From Arbacia lixula (Eukaryota; Echinodermata; Echinoidea; Arbacioida; Arbaciidae), in contig OZ022588.1 in assembly GCA_963669155.1 (NCBI GenBank), positions 20,149,438 through 20,213,437 of the forward strand: a DNA stretch of 64,000 bases. The letters are read 5' to 3'. Below the pieces are notes generated by a model. It did not search any database. It saw only the letters and a program-made list of their open reading frames with translations, and was not told the DNA's origin. Position 1 is the first letter of the stretch. Each line of letters starts with the position of its first letter. Shown piece by piece: positions 49,960 through 61,946 of the stretch. The translations under genes and the position numbers were made by a program.

Positions 49960-50095
49960 CTGGAGGACGTTGGATCCGCTGAGATCGCATCTGGCTCCTC
50001 TGAACGCCCTATCTATTCGGGGGTATGTCCAAAACTGTAATTTCGATTACAGAATGCCCCGAATGAGACGGTTATTCCTGTCAATTGCCTGTCTA
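49960..50095. mobile_element. Family D half element
   Basis: Carries GACGTTGGATCCGCTGAGAT, TGGCTCCTCTGAACG and AATGCCCCGAATGAGACGG, matching the arms of 22875-23236 without the second arm. Confidence 0.65.
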
Positions 50096-50492
50096 GTCAC
50101 TATAATGCGCACCAACATGATTTGATAGCGGAAATACTGGACTACGCCACACGTGGTGCACCATTACGTTTCAAATCAGAATACTGTATATTGCCATACA
50201 GGCACCCACTTTCCTACCTCGGATAAATTCCACGATGATTACCTTTAACTTGTTGTTAGTAACTTCGGCGGCTCAGTTTACCTCCAGTGGCTTCACTGCA
50301 CCGCTCCACTGCCTCCACATGCAATCAATAAAAATTACGGGTACGGACTACGGTATCTTCAATCGTTCCGCTGGAAATCTATTGGAAGTGTGTATTGGTA
50401 GCGAGTGGGGGCGTGTTTCTCGACACCGTGGCAACTCTAACCTCAGCTCTAACTCCGATAGTTAGCACTGAGGTGATTCTCGAAGCTATTTA

Positions 50493-50975
50493 CAGTTGGC
50501 AGCAAAATTATTCAACCCCCCTCTTATTTTTGTCATTCTGTCATAATGAATAATATTGCAACAACAGATTGCTACTAAACCATTAAGATAGTTAATATAC
50601 AGTTAATTACTAAAGAATACCAGAGAAAAAAAAATCAAATTTTACTTCATAGTTCATCTGAAATAATAATTTGCGCCCAAAAAGCATGTTGCAAAATTAT
50701 TCAACCCCCTATTTTACACACAAGAAACGAATGCACAAATAATGAAAATTTGAAAGCCATTGCATATATTCTGAGGTGAATGCTGATTTTATTTATCCTC
50801 CACCTGAAACTGGAACCTTTATATGCACAACTAACAAGTTGTAACGTCATTCAACCCAGATGGGTGTGTCTTTTAGTACTTTGTGTAGCATCCATTTGCT
50901 GCAATGACTTCCAGCAGACGAGATGAATAGCCTCTCACAAGCTTCTCACAACGCTCCTTTTGGATGTTGGATGTA
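50493..50975 (-). mobile_element. Single arm of a Tc1-like fold-back element
   Basis: Preceded by TA, it begins CAGTTGGCAGCAAAATTATT and follows the left arm of the element at 58630 almost base for base until about 50975. The minus strand still encodes remnants of the transposase C-terminus (YSSRLLEVIAANGC). The central part and opposite arm are missing. Confidence 0.8.
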
Positions 50976-53149
50976 GGTGGGATTTAGCTATGCTCCAAAA
51001 TCGTGATACTGTCGTGATCTATCTTTAAAATGTGAGTATGATCCCTTTATTTTTAGTACAAGTACATACATGCATGAACTGCAAAGTCAAAGTGTCTTCT
51101 TCCTGTCCCTTCTCGCCAGCTTCAGCTTGTCTTATTTTACTGTCTATCCCGACCTTCCCTTTCTATACATATTTCTATATCGACATGTATGTTCTGTGTT
51201 CACTCTCCACCCTTTTATGATTTAGTTAAAAATGTCAATTATAATTACATGTACATGTATATTAAAGTGATTGAGTACAATGCTGAAAAACACGGCTTTT
51301 CGACAACAACAAAAAACAACAACAAGAGAACAGACTTTTGTACACAAATTCATTTTTATTTCAGGAACAGGAAGTTGAATAGGAGTTTAGCCTCCATGAC
51401 TTTTCCATCACTTGTATTGCTAACCATGCGTAACGTTGATAAGAAAATACACATTTCTCTAATGACATGTTAATGATGCTTTTTAAGAGTTTAGAATCAA
51501 TATAAAAAAAAAGTTGCTAAATTTCAATTTCAATTGAAACAAACGGGTTGAGGGATGTGGATAAGACTGAGAGCTTAGTTCCCCATAATATATACGATTG
51601 GCACATTCAATAAAACGAATAAACAACGACATCACACTACACATTCTATTTCAATGATATGATTTCATTACCCCGAAAGGTGGTTGGCAGCCTCAATCTG
51701 GACCCTTCACCTTGTAATTATCCGAACATAATATGGCATTACACATTTCAAAAACTCCTCACTTCCTTTATTGCCATCACAGAAAGTTGCACAAGCGAAA
51801 GGAGGAGGAGAGAACAGCGGTGTGAGGAAAGGAAAGATAAGAAAAAGGAGGCCACACAAATCATGAGGGAGATGAAAAGATGAACGAGGAGGGGAGAGGG
51901 TAAGAGAATGAACGAATAGCGCTTCTTCTTCGACTTAGAAAACTACAACTATATACAATCCTCCAATAAACTTTCTACACATTCAAATCGTGTCTACACA
52001 ATAAGGTCTACATTATGAGCAAATCAATTTCATTTTTTCAAATTCCCCCATAAAACACGGCAAAACAACAAAACGATCCGTTACATTTAATATATCAACC
52101 TTAGAATAGTATGACAAAGAAAGAATTGGAAAGAAAATATAGGCTATCTTTGATGCATTCCATGAGCAGTCTGGAAGCCAAGAGGTTAACCTGCTGAATA
52201 GCGTGGTTGGCCGGCAAGCAGGAAATCGCAGGTTCAGCTCGAGTAATACGAGTAAGCTTGATTTGGAAAAGATCTTGACTAGAAGAAGAGAACCTGTATC
52301 TTCTTAAGCCAAATTGATGAGGAAAAGAAAATCAACTTGATGTGAATGAGAAGACGATAAGACGTGATATAAGACTTAATGAGTTGCATTAAATCCCACC
52401 TTCGCGATCAAGTCGACTTGATGTTGTTGTTTCATCATGACTTTATTCAAGTTCAACGTAAAATAACATATAAACAAAAATAAGGGCCAGGTCCGTTGTC
52501 TCATTCCAGATGACACACACAAACAGGTTATACAGGAAAGAATGACAAAACAATGCAATTACATGTAATACACCAGTTCGTAGTTAGCTCTGGAGCAAGT
52601 TTGGTCACTATGACCTTTCCCTTTTTCATTAGGATAAGCAGTTGATTAATATATCATTTCAAAAGGAGATGTTACGTAATGTGCTTACCCGACATAGCAA
52701 TTTGCGATATTCAACCTCTAATAAAGGAACCATCTCAAAACAGGTGACAAGAATAGTAGGCTACGGTCTGTGAACAATTGGGAAAGCTTCCATTACATTG
52801 TTTATTGTAAACTAATTGTTGTCGTTTGGCCTGTTGTCAAATACCCCATGATTGAACACCTTGGTGTTCTTTTATAAAGTGGATAACAAGCATATTCTAA
52901 AATAACTTATTAATGATGATGCTTATCTCAGTGATTTAAAAACCAACAAGCTGGTTTGGTCACTATGACCTTCATCTGCTCATGCGCAAATTGTAATTAC
53001 GAACTGGCTTATTGACTTAGGGTTTGCTTATAGCACAACAAATTCATTGTTTGGTGGTTGGACTTAAATGAAATTATAATCAAATCTAAACAGTGTAGTT
53101 GAATTGCATTGTATAATAAGCCAGTACTATATAAACATCGTCTTCGGCT

Positions 53150-53152
<3 letters not shown>
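50976..53152. other. Gene-free stretch
   Basis: No exon, RNA gene or paired repeat recognised. The short plus-strand ORFs near 51189 and 51659 lack domain-like composition. Confidence 0.5.
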
Positions 53153-53192
<40 letters not shown>

Positions 53193-53206
53193 GGGGGGGG
53201 GGGGGG
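53153..53206 (+). repeat. (GT)n microsatellite followed by a G run
   Basis: About 18 GT units, then TT and about 14 G. Confidence 0.95.
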
Positions 53207-53215
53207 CGTATAAAT

Positions 53216-53221
53216 TTTATT
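53216..53221 (-). terminator. Candidate polyadenylation signal of the P450 gene
   Basis: AATAAA on the minus strand, about 195 bases past the P450 stop codon. Confidence 0.45.
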
Positions 53222-53414
53222 ATGAGCAAGGAGGGAAGAAAGAATTTAAGGAAATTAAGAGGACGGGAAAAGGACGAGCTCAAATTCAAGGCATCACGTG
53301 TTTAATGTAATCAAATAACATTTCCAAATATGGCGTTCAAAGATGATCCGTCAAAATGTAAGGTTGAGCTCTCAAGAATTGGAGGGAGCCATGTGGATAA
53401 TGACATCACGGTAC

Positions 53415-56400
53415 CTACTTCGAAGCCGTATTTTTGTCACGAGCCTTAATCTCAAGCATGATTTCATCTTGAGGCCTGCTCACCACATGGAACACTGGGA
53501 TGGAATCTGAGAATACGGACAGGTTAAACCGAGCAAGAAGTCTAGCGGCCGCAATTTTCATCCCCTGCATGGCGAATTGCTGCCCAATGCAGTTCCGCTC
53601 GCCAGCGGAGAACGGGAGGAAGGCGAAGGCGTCCCGAGTGGCCCCGACGGCGGGGTCGGACGCGGGTGTGTTGCCGCTGGCGCTGGCGACGTCGAAACGA
53701 TCCGGTCGGAACTCCATGTGGTCCTCTCCCCAGACGTCGGGGTTGTGGTGGAGCTGGTAAGGGAAGATGCTGACTTCCGTGCCGGCGGGGACTTCGACAC
53801 CTTCGATGACCATGGGCTCGGTCAGGACTCGGTTCGGCGAGATGAAGACTATCATCCGAAGGGATTCCTTGATGCACTTGGAGAGGTAAGGCAGGTGCTG
53901 TAAGTCGTTGCTGCGGGGGAAAATAACATAGATCGGCACCACTGCGTTTTCATCGTCGAAGGGTTGTGCTTACGATACTACTACCACTGAACATTGTCAG
54001 GTCATGGTCTGGCAAGCTAACGTCAATTAAAAGCTCATGAAGGAAAACTTTTCTTTGATAATCAATCATGAAGTTGCTTCACGATGTGCTTGTTATGCAT
54101 GCAACGCAATTCCTGTCTTCTGAAAACATACTGAACCACGCCTTAGCAGCAATCAGCTTTTCTGTCAGTGCCATATCCGCTTGTCTGATATCAGTCATGC
54201 ATGAACCTTTGTTGTTGTTGTTGTTGTTGTGTAGGAGGGGGTGGGACTTACTGAGACATGTATAGGAGACATGTATAAACACTCACCACGAAATCTCATC
54301 CGTGCTCCTTCCCTCTAATAGTTCGTCAACCTCTGCCTGGACCTTGCTCTGGTCTTTGGGGTGCTTGGCCAGGAAGTATAACAGCCACGTAAGGCTGCTC
54401 GCCGTCGTATCGGTCCCCGCGAATATGAATGCGTTGACCTGCAGCGACAACAATAAGCAATATAATACCTTGACGATACCGATCCCAATGACGATATCGA
54501 TGATGGTTACGACTGCAATGATTAAAGTAGTGGGGATATCACCAGCAGTGATATCAATAGTGTTCTCACCTAGTAGAGATCAGAGTCCTCTGACAGAAGC
54601 AGATCAAACTACTACTGTGACGATTGGGACGATGACGACGATGATGATAGCATTAATATAAATAATATCACCTTCAGCAGCAGTAGCAGTGTCAAAAACG
54701 ACGGCATTGTGATGTTCAGTATAGACCATCCACAGCAGAAATAATGACAATGATGATCGTGGGCATTAATGTAGATAACATGTGTACACGTATGTATTGT
54801 ATTGTATTGATAGGATTTCAGTGCCCGACATATTGATGAGCAAATCCTTCCTGTTTTGGCTTAGGCTCATTTCATCAAAGTGTGTTATGTCTATCATTAC
54901 TTAAATTGTTCTGCTGTTCGTTGATACGAGTGATTACAAAGCGAACGTCTATCGCTCCCAAAACAGATCCCTACAGTTCAACAGGTGATATATCAATACC
55001 ATTTTGTCTATGTATGTTTACACTTTTCAAAAAGTAATTTTCAACCAGATCACATAGGCTATGTATCAGTTAATGGAATGGAATAGGATACAGACGGTCT
55101 TCAACACTTAAGATTAAGATACATTAAGATACGGCGTTAGGCCCGATGATAGATACTGTCGCATCTGGTTGCGTCGCTACAGCCATGTGGCGTGGTCCCC
55201 GCGTGAAAGGCAGATACCGAACATGATTCGACGACTAAGTGTGGATATACATACTCAATGCCACAGGTGTTAGTTGTATATTGTGAATAAATGTTTCGAA
55301 AGATGTTCTTCATACTCACCTCGTCTCGGATTTCTTTATCTGAGAGACTGCCCTCGGAGTCACGGGCCAGCAACAACATGTCCAGGAAGTCCTTGCTCTC
55401 AACTTCCACCTGCATAAACATTAAAGGGTCACTAAATTAGAAAAATAAGTTCACACTAATCTATGTAACATTATCCACTAAAAACGAATTTCACATTCAT
55501 TTGGGGCAATAAAGTCTCATTTTGACGAAAATTTAAAGAAAAAAAACCGCACTCCTCCAGTGACGTCAGAGAAGTCAAAATGCCATAAATGCCAACGGTG
55601 TGAATAAAATATTTCATTCACGCCGTTTAAACAATACCGTTACCAATAGGAACCCCAAAGCTTGTCCGAGGTTTGTCCGAGTCGCAACAACTAATAGATT
55701 CAAAGTGCATTCCATCCATTTAATCTGAATGACCAGATAAGGGTGAATGCAATAACGCGTTACTACGCAGTTCGGGGGAGAGCTGTGAATACATTACGAA
55801 AATGGTCTATTGTTGACTTCCTTACACTCCGTTTGCATTTGTGGCATTTTGACTTTTCTGACGTCACTGGAGGTATGTGGTTTTTTTTTCAAATTTTCGT
55901 CAAAATGAGACTTTATTGCGGCAAACAAATGTAAAATTCGTTTTAAGTGGATAATTTTTCATAGATTTGTGGGAACTTATTTTTCTAATTTAGTAACCCC
56001 TCAAGCAAACCCACAATACAGATTAGAGCAGTCTGCAGACGGGTAATGTGACCCTTGTTAGAAAAGCGAACTCAATTTTCTGAGAGGCTTCCATGCCATT
56101 TAAGGTAGTAGATCCATTTTGAAGACATTAGTAAAAACGTCCAGTTTAACCCTAATACCACCGGGGTGAGGGGCGTTGAATCATCCCCCCCCCCTCCAGA
56201 CGTTTCGCGCAACGCGAAAACATCTTGTCGCGACACTTCTTTACTTTTTTTTTCAAGTCTTGCGCATCTTTTGAGACCAAATTCGCGACACCCACGCATG
56301 CCATTACGGGGAAACGCCCGTTTTTGTAAGCGCATGTCATTCCAAAACGTGGAAAATTTTGCAATTTTGTGTGCATTCCATGGAAAAGTGCTCTTTCATA

Positions 56401-58549
56401 AAACTCATAAAAACCTAATCATTTTTCCATTTAATAATTTTTATTGATTCATTTTCTGCTAATCATGGTTGAAAAGTGGTCAGTGACAATTTTCAATAAA
56501 AAAACAAAGAAAAAAAAAAGTCGAAAAACAAAGAAATAGGCCGACATAAGTAATTCCAAAAATAAAATACATAACAATTGAAATGAATTTTCAAAGTTTT
56601 AGAGATAACAGATATACAAACCAAATATTAGACTCTAAATGTTTTTAATTAGTGTTTTCTATGATTGTGGGCTAAATTTGCTTAATTTGCATGAGAAATT
56701 GATTAAAATTAGACATTTACAATTTGGAAAAATTTTACAAAATAATCTTGTAGATTATGACACACGTGTTTTGCGGGGCAAATTTTGTCGCAATCCCGAA
56801 ATCGATGGCCGAGATCTCAAGGGGATGGGGTTGAATCAACCCCCCCCCCCCCCCCGTCACAGAACAGTAAAAAAATCACGGTCTGGTTAAGCTTAAAAGT
56901 TCGTATGCACCACAAAAAGAACATGTAGGTTTGTTTGTGAGATACAAACAGTGATATAGTCAAAATTATGCATTCAAACATAATACACATTTAATTAATG
57001 TTTGTTGTTTGCTATTCAAGCTCAATTTCCTTCCAAACGCAACTAAAATCTGACTTCAGAATCAAATCTTAACACACAAAGTCGACAAGATATCAGCATC
57101 CCATCTGCCTGCGTCAAAATAAAAGTGCCAGAAAGTTCTTCAAGCTCTAAACTGCTACGAAATGCACCACTAGATAGAGTTTACGTAATGCAGCTACCAC
57201 TAGATAGAGTTCACGAAATGCAGCTACCACTAGATCCTCCTTGGTTTCTGCGTGCTTCTTCCGCCGTTCAGAGATGATGTGGTTCTGTAGCTCGTGCAGA
57301 ACACGGATGCAATCCACCCAGGGCTTGTAGTAGGAGGAAAGACGAAAGACCCACTCCCACTGAAGGTGCGGCAAAAAGAACCTAAGAGGATTGAAAGAAC
57401 GACGATTCCTGTCTTAATACGTAAATCAGAAATAGCTTGCGCGGTTGAGTCACTGCCTGGTAAGCAGTAGATACAAATGAATATATCAATGTTTTGCACC
57501 CCATATGAATTATGATGGACACAGTCGCAATTACCACCACCACTAATACCACCACCAACACCAGCACCATTACCACCACACCTACCACCACCACCACCAC
57601 TACCATCACCATCGCCACCATCACCACCACCACCAACACCAACACCACCACCACTAACACCACTACCAACACCAGCACCGCTACCCCCACACCTACCACC
57701 ACCACCACTACCATCACCATCGCCACCACCACCACCACCAACACCACCACAACTAACACCACTAACACCACTATACACCACCACCACCACCAGTACCACT
57801 ACCACCACCGCCACTACCATAACTACAGCCGTTACTGCACGCACCTCTTCACGACGATCTCTGTCAACGTGTCCATGGCGCGTGCGTAGGGCGACTCCAC
57901 CACCTGGCAATGCGATTCGTAGGAGAACGCGCAATGCAGTATGACGTCACAGGATAACCCTGCGGATGTGGCGTAGAGTGGGAGGGGTTTAGCCTGTTCG
58001 GCGTGTCGACAACCTATGGGGGAGATGTTTGGCACAATCCCTTATACTCAATGATTACGGTTAATCTATCGAGATCTCGATGATTGTACGGAAAGGCATT
58101 TATTTTCATTCATCTATTAAAGTGTGTATGATGGATGAGGAGTGGGTAAGGTAGGGGTGGAAAGGGCACATTTTCCAGACAGAACTTACACACATTATTT
58201 CATGGTCTAACAGTCTAAGTGCCATATCATGTGACGTAGGTGCTACAACTCTCTGTCCTCGCCTCATTTTGTACTTAAATGTTGGTTAAAGATGATAAAA
58301 AACGAAGACAGCATATACAAGCTGCATGATTTGTTGCATCAGTAATACCACCCGATTTCTTAGAGCCAGAATTTGTCTGGTACACCAGATTTTAATAATA
58401 CGCACCCGATTCATCTTGATGGCGTACTGCTTAAGGGCGTTGAAGAAGAAGGCAGGCGTGATGAGGTTCCGATGCCTCTTCCACATGGGGCCCTCGATGA
58501 TGGCCAGGGAACCTCCCAGCCAGTCGACGAACAGCTGGTATATGGCGCC
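53415..58549 (-). CDS. Cytochrome P450, CYP4-like (six exons seen; N-terminus missing)
   Basis: A haem-thiolate mono-oxygenase; CYP4 members mainly omega-hydroxylate fatty acids and eicosanoids at the ER membrane. Exons, 5' to 3': 58406-58549, 57845-58013 (acceptor possibly 57959), 57228-57381, 55320-55409, 54287-54438 and 53415-53910, about 400 residues of the usual 500. Visible hallmarks: WKRHRNLITPAFFF (C-helix WxxxR), DVILHCAFSYESHCQ, the I-helix AGTDTT, KESLR (ExxR), FRPDRF and the haem loop FSAGERNCIGQ with its cysteine ligand. The stop is TAG at 53415. Phase does not match between the first two exons: the donor CGG|GTGCGT leaves phase 0 while the next acceptor needs one base. Either a small exon is unseen or a donor 4 bases downstream is used. 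The first roughly 100 residues were not found up to 64000. The 57228 donor is embedded in a 30-bp repeat. Confidence 0.88.
55421..56004. mobile_element. Palindromic MITE, family C copy 2
   Basis: Starts TTAAAGGGTCACTAAATTAG, 12 bases upstream of a P450 exon's 5' boundary on the gene's strand. It ends with a decayed complement (TAGTAACCCCTCAAG). Both arms carry TGACGTCA (55561-55568 and 55859-55866). Confidence 0.82.
56005..57167. other. P450 intron, non-coding
   Basis: Contains two similar G/C-run blocks, GGGGCGTTGAATCATCCCCC-like at about 56168 and GGGGTTGAATCAACCCCCC-like at about 56827. They may bound a repeat of about 0.7 kb. No exon recognised. Confidence 0.4.
57168..57240 (-). repeat. 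30-bp in-frame tandem repeat at a P450 exon donor
   Basis: The unit CTAGTGGTAGCTGCATT plus 13 bases occurs twice in full and once in part. The first copy contains the exon's donor CTAGTG|GTAGCT. The second copy has the same donor exactly 30 bases downstream and the frame stays open. Use of the second donor would insert ten residues (VAAFRELYLV) before the I-helix region. Confidence 0.85.
57529..57830 (+). repeat. Interrupted (ACC)n microsatellite
   Basis: About 300 bases of ACC triplets with ATC, ACT and GCC interruptions and a few higher-order blocks, in a P450 intron just downstream of an exon donor. The Val/Gly or Thr frames through it are not genes. Confidence 0.92.
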
Positions 58550-58629
58550 CTAACAAGACAGGTCGAGAGGAAAACAATCTTTAGCATGTTTCGTTAGGAG
58601 AATAGTCGGGGCAAGCACGTGCGTATATA

Positions 58630-59727
58630 CAGTTGGCAGCAAAATTATTCAACCCCCCTATCATTTTTTACATTCTGTCATAATGAATAATATTGCAGCA
58701 GCTGATTGCTACTAAACCATTAAGATAGTTAGCAGACTGTTAATTACTAAAGAATAGCGGAGAAAAAAATAAGATTTTACTGCATAGGTCATCTGAAATT
58801 GCAATTTGCGCCCCAAAAGCATGTTGCAAAATTATTCAACCCCCTATTTTACACACAAGAAACGAATGCACAAATAATGACAATTTAAAAGCCAGTGCAT
58901 ATATTCCGAGGTGAATTCTGATTTTATTTATCCTCCACCTGAAACTGGAACCTTAATATGCACAACTAATAAGTTGTAACAATTTTCAACCCAGATGGGT
59001 GTGTCTTTTAGTACTTTGTGCAGCATCCATTTGCTGCAATGACCTCCTGCAGACGAGATGAATAGCCTCTCACAAGCTTCTCACAATGCTCCTTGGGGGT
59101 GTTGGCCCATCCTCTTGCGCACCTTGAGTGACCATCACAGTCTCCAGACCTAAACCCAAAAGAGAATTTGTGGTGGGATCTGAAGAAAGCTGTTGCAGCA
59201 CGTAGACCTACATGCATCGATTACCTTAAGACCATTGCGCAAGAGGAATGGGCTAACATCACCAAGGAGCGTTGTGAGAAGCTTGTGGGAGGCTATTCAT
59301 CTCGTCTGCAGGAGGTCATTGCAGCATATGGATGTTGCACAAAGTACTAAAAGACACACCCATCTGGGTTGAATAATGTTACAACTTGTTAGTTGTGCAT
59401 ATTAAGGTTCCAGTTTCAGGTGGAGGATAAATAAAATCAGAATTCACCTCATAATATATGCACTGGATTTTAAATTGTCATTATTTGTGCATTCGTTTCT
59501 TGTGCGTAAAATAGGGGGTTGAATAATTTTGCAACATGCTTTTTGGGCGCAAATTGCAATTTCAGATGACCTATGCAGAAAATTTTTATTTTTTCTGCGC
59601 TATTCTTTAGTAATTAACTGTCTGCTAACTATCTTAATGGTTTAGTAGCAATCTGCTGCTGCAATATTATTCATTATGACAGAATGTAAAAAATGAGAGG
59701 GGGGTTGAATAATTTTGCTGCCAACTG
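58630..59727. mobile_element. Tc1-like fold-back element
   Basis: TA-flanked, beginning CAGTTGGCAGC and ending GCTGCCAACTG. The two arms, about 58630-59097 and 59263-59727, are near-perfect complements of some 465 bases. The centre and right arm encode the end of a Tc1-family transposase on the plus strand: SPDLNPKENLWWDLKK, then a frame to a stop after about 60 more residues. The left arm encodes the same C-terminus on the minus strand. The N-terminal and most catalytic parts are absent, so it cannot move by itself. Confidence 0.88.
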
Positions 59728-61744
59728 TAGTATGAAAAATAGATTTGGTTTATTTGGTCCTCTAACATTATATTTAACCCTTAACGTGGTGTTATTTAAC
59801 ACAATTTAAAAGCACAAACCTCATAGACTAGAATTGTGTCTGGCACTCCAAGCGTGGAAACATAACACGATTATGTCGCGAGGGAACATTTTGTTTTCAC
59901 CTCGCGATGATGTTGACTTTAGTTTGGGTTAGTTTATTTTTAATGGCGACGTATTCAATACGAATATTTACGCCATTATCAATATGATATGATATATGTG
60001 CGGATCTATTATTTCTATTCCTGCTTCTAGGCAATTTCTGCTGCCAGGAAATTCCTGCTTCCGTCGATCAGGCAATCACAAATTAGGCACGAATTAATGA
60101 TTCACGAATGAACAATCACGGAGCTCGATTGAATGAATTCGATTGAACGAATAACTTCGAGAGAGAGTTGCTTAAACTTTACAATTGATTCATATAGAAG
60201 AGGAATTATATTTCATTAGACACGGGTACACCACTCATCATCACTCATATCTAACCATTAATGGCGCCACTACAATCAGAATCGTCAGCCACATCGTCGT
60301 TGATATTTTTATCTTCGTCACCGTCATACTTAATCACAATTGTCGCCATTGTTATTATTAAGAGAACGACATTGATATCATTCTAAAAAAGAAGAAGAGG
60401 CAAATAAAGGGTGGGGAGGAGTGGTTGGTATTGGTGTTGGAGTAGGTATCGACCAAAACTTCAGTTTATTAACAGTATTGCGATGTTTTATCACGGTTCT
60501 CACAAACTTATCGTACATATATGACGACACATTATTATAACCAGGCTCGTGTGAAGAATGCGGCTAATTTAATTCAGATCTCCCCCCCCCCCAATCAGTA
60601 TTATGATAATATCTTTTAGCAAATGTTATCATTCAGTCAACTTTGTTTCGAATAGGGCGCCATTTTAGTTTATAATTTGCTTTAAAGGCGATATATATTT
60701 TATCGAACACATCTTTTAATTGTGGAGACATCCAAGGTTTATCATTTTTGTTAATTTGTACTTTTTTGACAGATAATTATTTTTCCAACATAGTCATGGT
60801 AGTATTTTTGAATAAACTGCTCTTTTCTGAAGGGTCTGAAGTATGTGAGATTTAAATAATATACATACATATTTGGTTTTAATTTTAAGAAAAATGAAAA
60901 TTAACTCTATATTTCAATGCCAATCGCTTATGAGCCCCCAACACTTATAGATCATCTAAAGTGGAATCTACTGTACTTTTTGAAAATACCAGTATTTTTC
61001 AACCTCTCCTTGTAGAGGAGTCAGGATCCAGCAAAATATCAACCATGTTCAAATCCAAAATCCGTGAGACATGACGAAGTTGTGAACAATCCTAACCAGC
61101 CAATTATAGCCTGCGATAATGACGCTATGTCATCGGCGATTCGATGGTCGCGGACTATGATTGGCTGGGTAGGATCGTTTAGCTTACATATATATCGGTT
61201 GCGAAGTCCGTTTGATTTCTGAAAATTCGCGTCACTTTGAAGACGACTAGTAAAAATGTTTTATTTTAGAGCCCAAACAAAACTGGAATCAAAATGTCCG
61301 CTGGAGTACTCTCTTTACAAAGCTGTGACTGGTGTTGCCGTACGATTTTTAGAAGGGTTAGGATCCAGCAAAGTCTGAGAGCACACATATTAAAAAAAAG
61401 TTGAGGCCTGTTTCTGTAAGCAAATAAAATAAAAACTCCTTTGCAGATTTCGAAAAAAAAATGAAAATACTAATTAAGAAAGATATAATCCCTCGATCCC
61501 TGTCTTAAAAATTCGTGATCCAGTATGCTTACAGAAGACACCAGCAAATGATCTCGCGAGCATGTCGAATTCATTCATAATCTCGTGCAGCAAAATCTGT
61601 ACGCGAGATTTCACGAGACGCAAAATAAAACGCTCACATTTTGAATAGCACGAGCGAGCGCTGCCGATAGACTGTAGATGAAGACAGATATCTGGAAAGT
61701 TGGAGATGAATTGGTGTAGAACTGGATACATGTCCCCAGACATG
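59728..61744. other. Gene-free stretch upstream of the P450
   Basis: Searched on the minus strand for the missing P450 N-terminal exons without success. Contains one member of a direct repeat pair (60380-60560). The minus-strand frame at 61474-61743 has no family resemblance I can name. Confidence 0.4.
60385..60560 (+). repeat. Direct repeat, copy 1 (partner at 63400)
   Basis: GTGGGGAGGAGTGGT, GGTATCGACCAAAA, AACAGTATTGCGATG and CTCGTGTGA occur in the same order at 63400-63560. Same orientation, about 3 kb apart. Confidence 0.75.
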
Positions 61745-61846
61745 TCAGGTGCTTGATTCTCCTTGATGTGGGTGGTTCGATTGCGGTACTTTTTGTGCGG
61801 AGCATAGAAAAGTCAGAATAAGAAAGAGATGGGTCCAGTGGGCCAT
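61745..61846 (-). CDS. Short ORF with a signal-peptide-like start (33 aa)
   Basis: The minus-strand ATG at 61846 opens MAHWTHLFLILTFLCSAQ, a classic hydrophobic leader, then stops after 33 residues. It could be a first exon with a donor inside the frame, an N-terminal anchor exon, or chance. No partner exon was identified, so this is only a candidate. Confidence 0.15.
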   Translation of the reverse strand: MAHWTHLFLILTFLCSAQKVPQSNHPHQGESST

Positions 61847-61946
61847 TGTTAGCCGGCATGACTTGCTGAATGAAAGGCTGACAATAGATGGGTCCAGTGG
61901 GCCAGAGATTATAGCTGGAATGACTTGCTGAATGAAGAGCTTACAA
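61828..61946 (+). repeat. 59-bp tandem duplication
   Basis: GATGGGTCCAGTGGGCC recurs at 61828 and 61887. The remainder of each unit shares ATGACTTGCTGAATGAA. Confidence 0.9.

Noticed and set aside
50235-50465. Plus-strand 76-residue ORF with a weakly hydrophobic start
   Set aside because: No splice sites, domain or composition signal distinguishes it from chance.
57230-57934. 234-residue minus-strand ORF with long Val/Gly runs
   Set aside because: It runs through the (ACC)n microsatellite and joins two real P450 exons by chance; the true frame is set by splice sites.
61474-61743. Minus-strand 89-residue ORF considered as a missing P450 N-terminal exon
   Set aside because: It lacks the Pro-Gly-Pro hinge or any recognisable CYP4 N-terminal motif, and no donor gives a matching phase with confidence.
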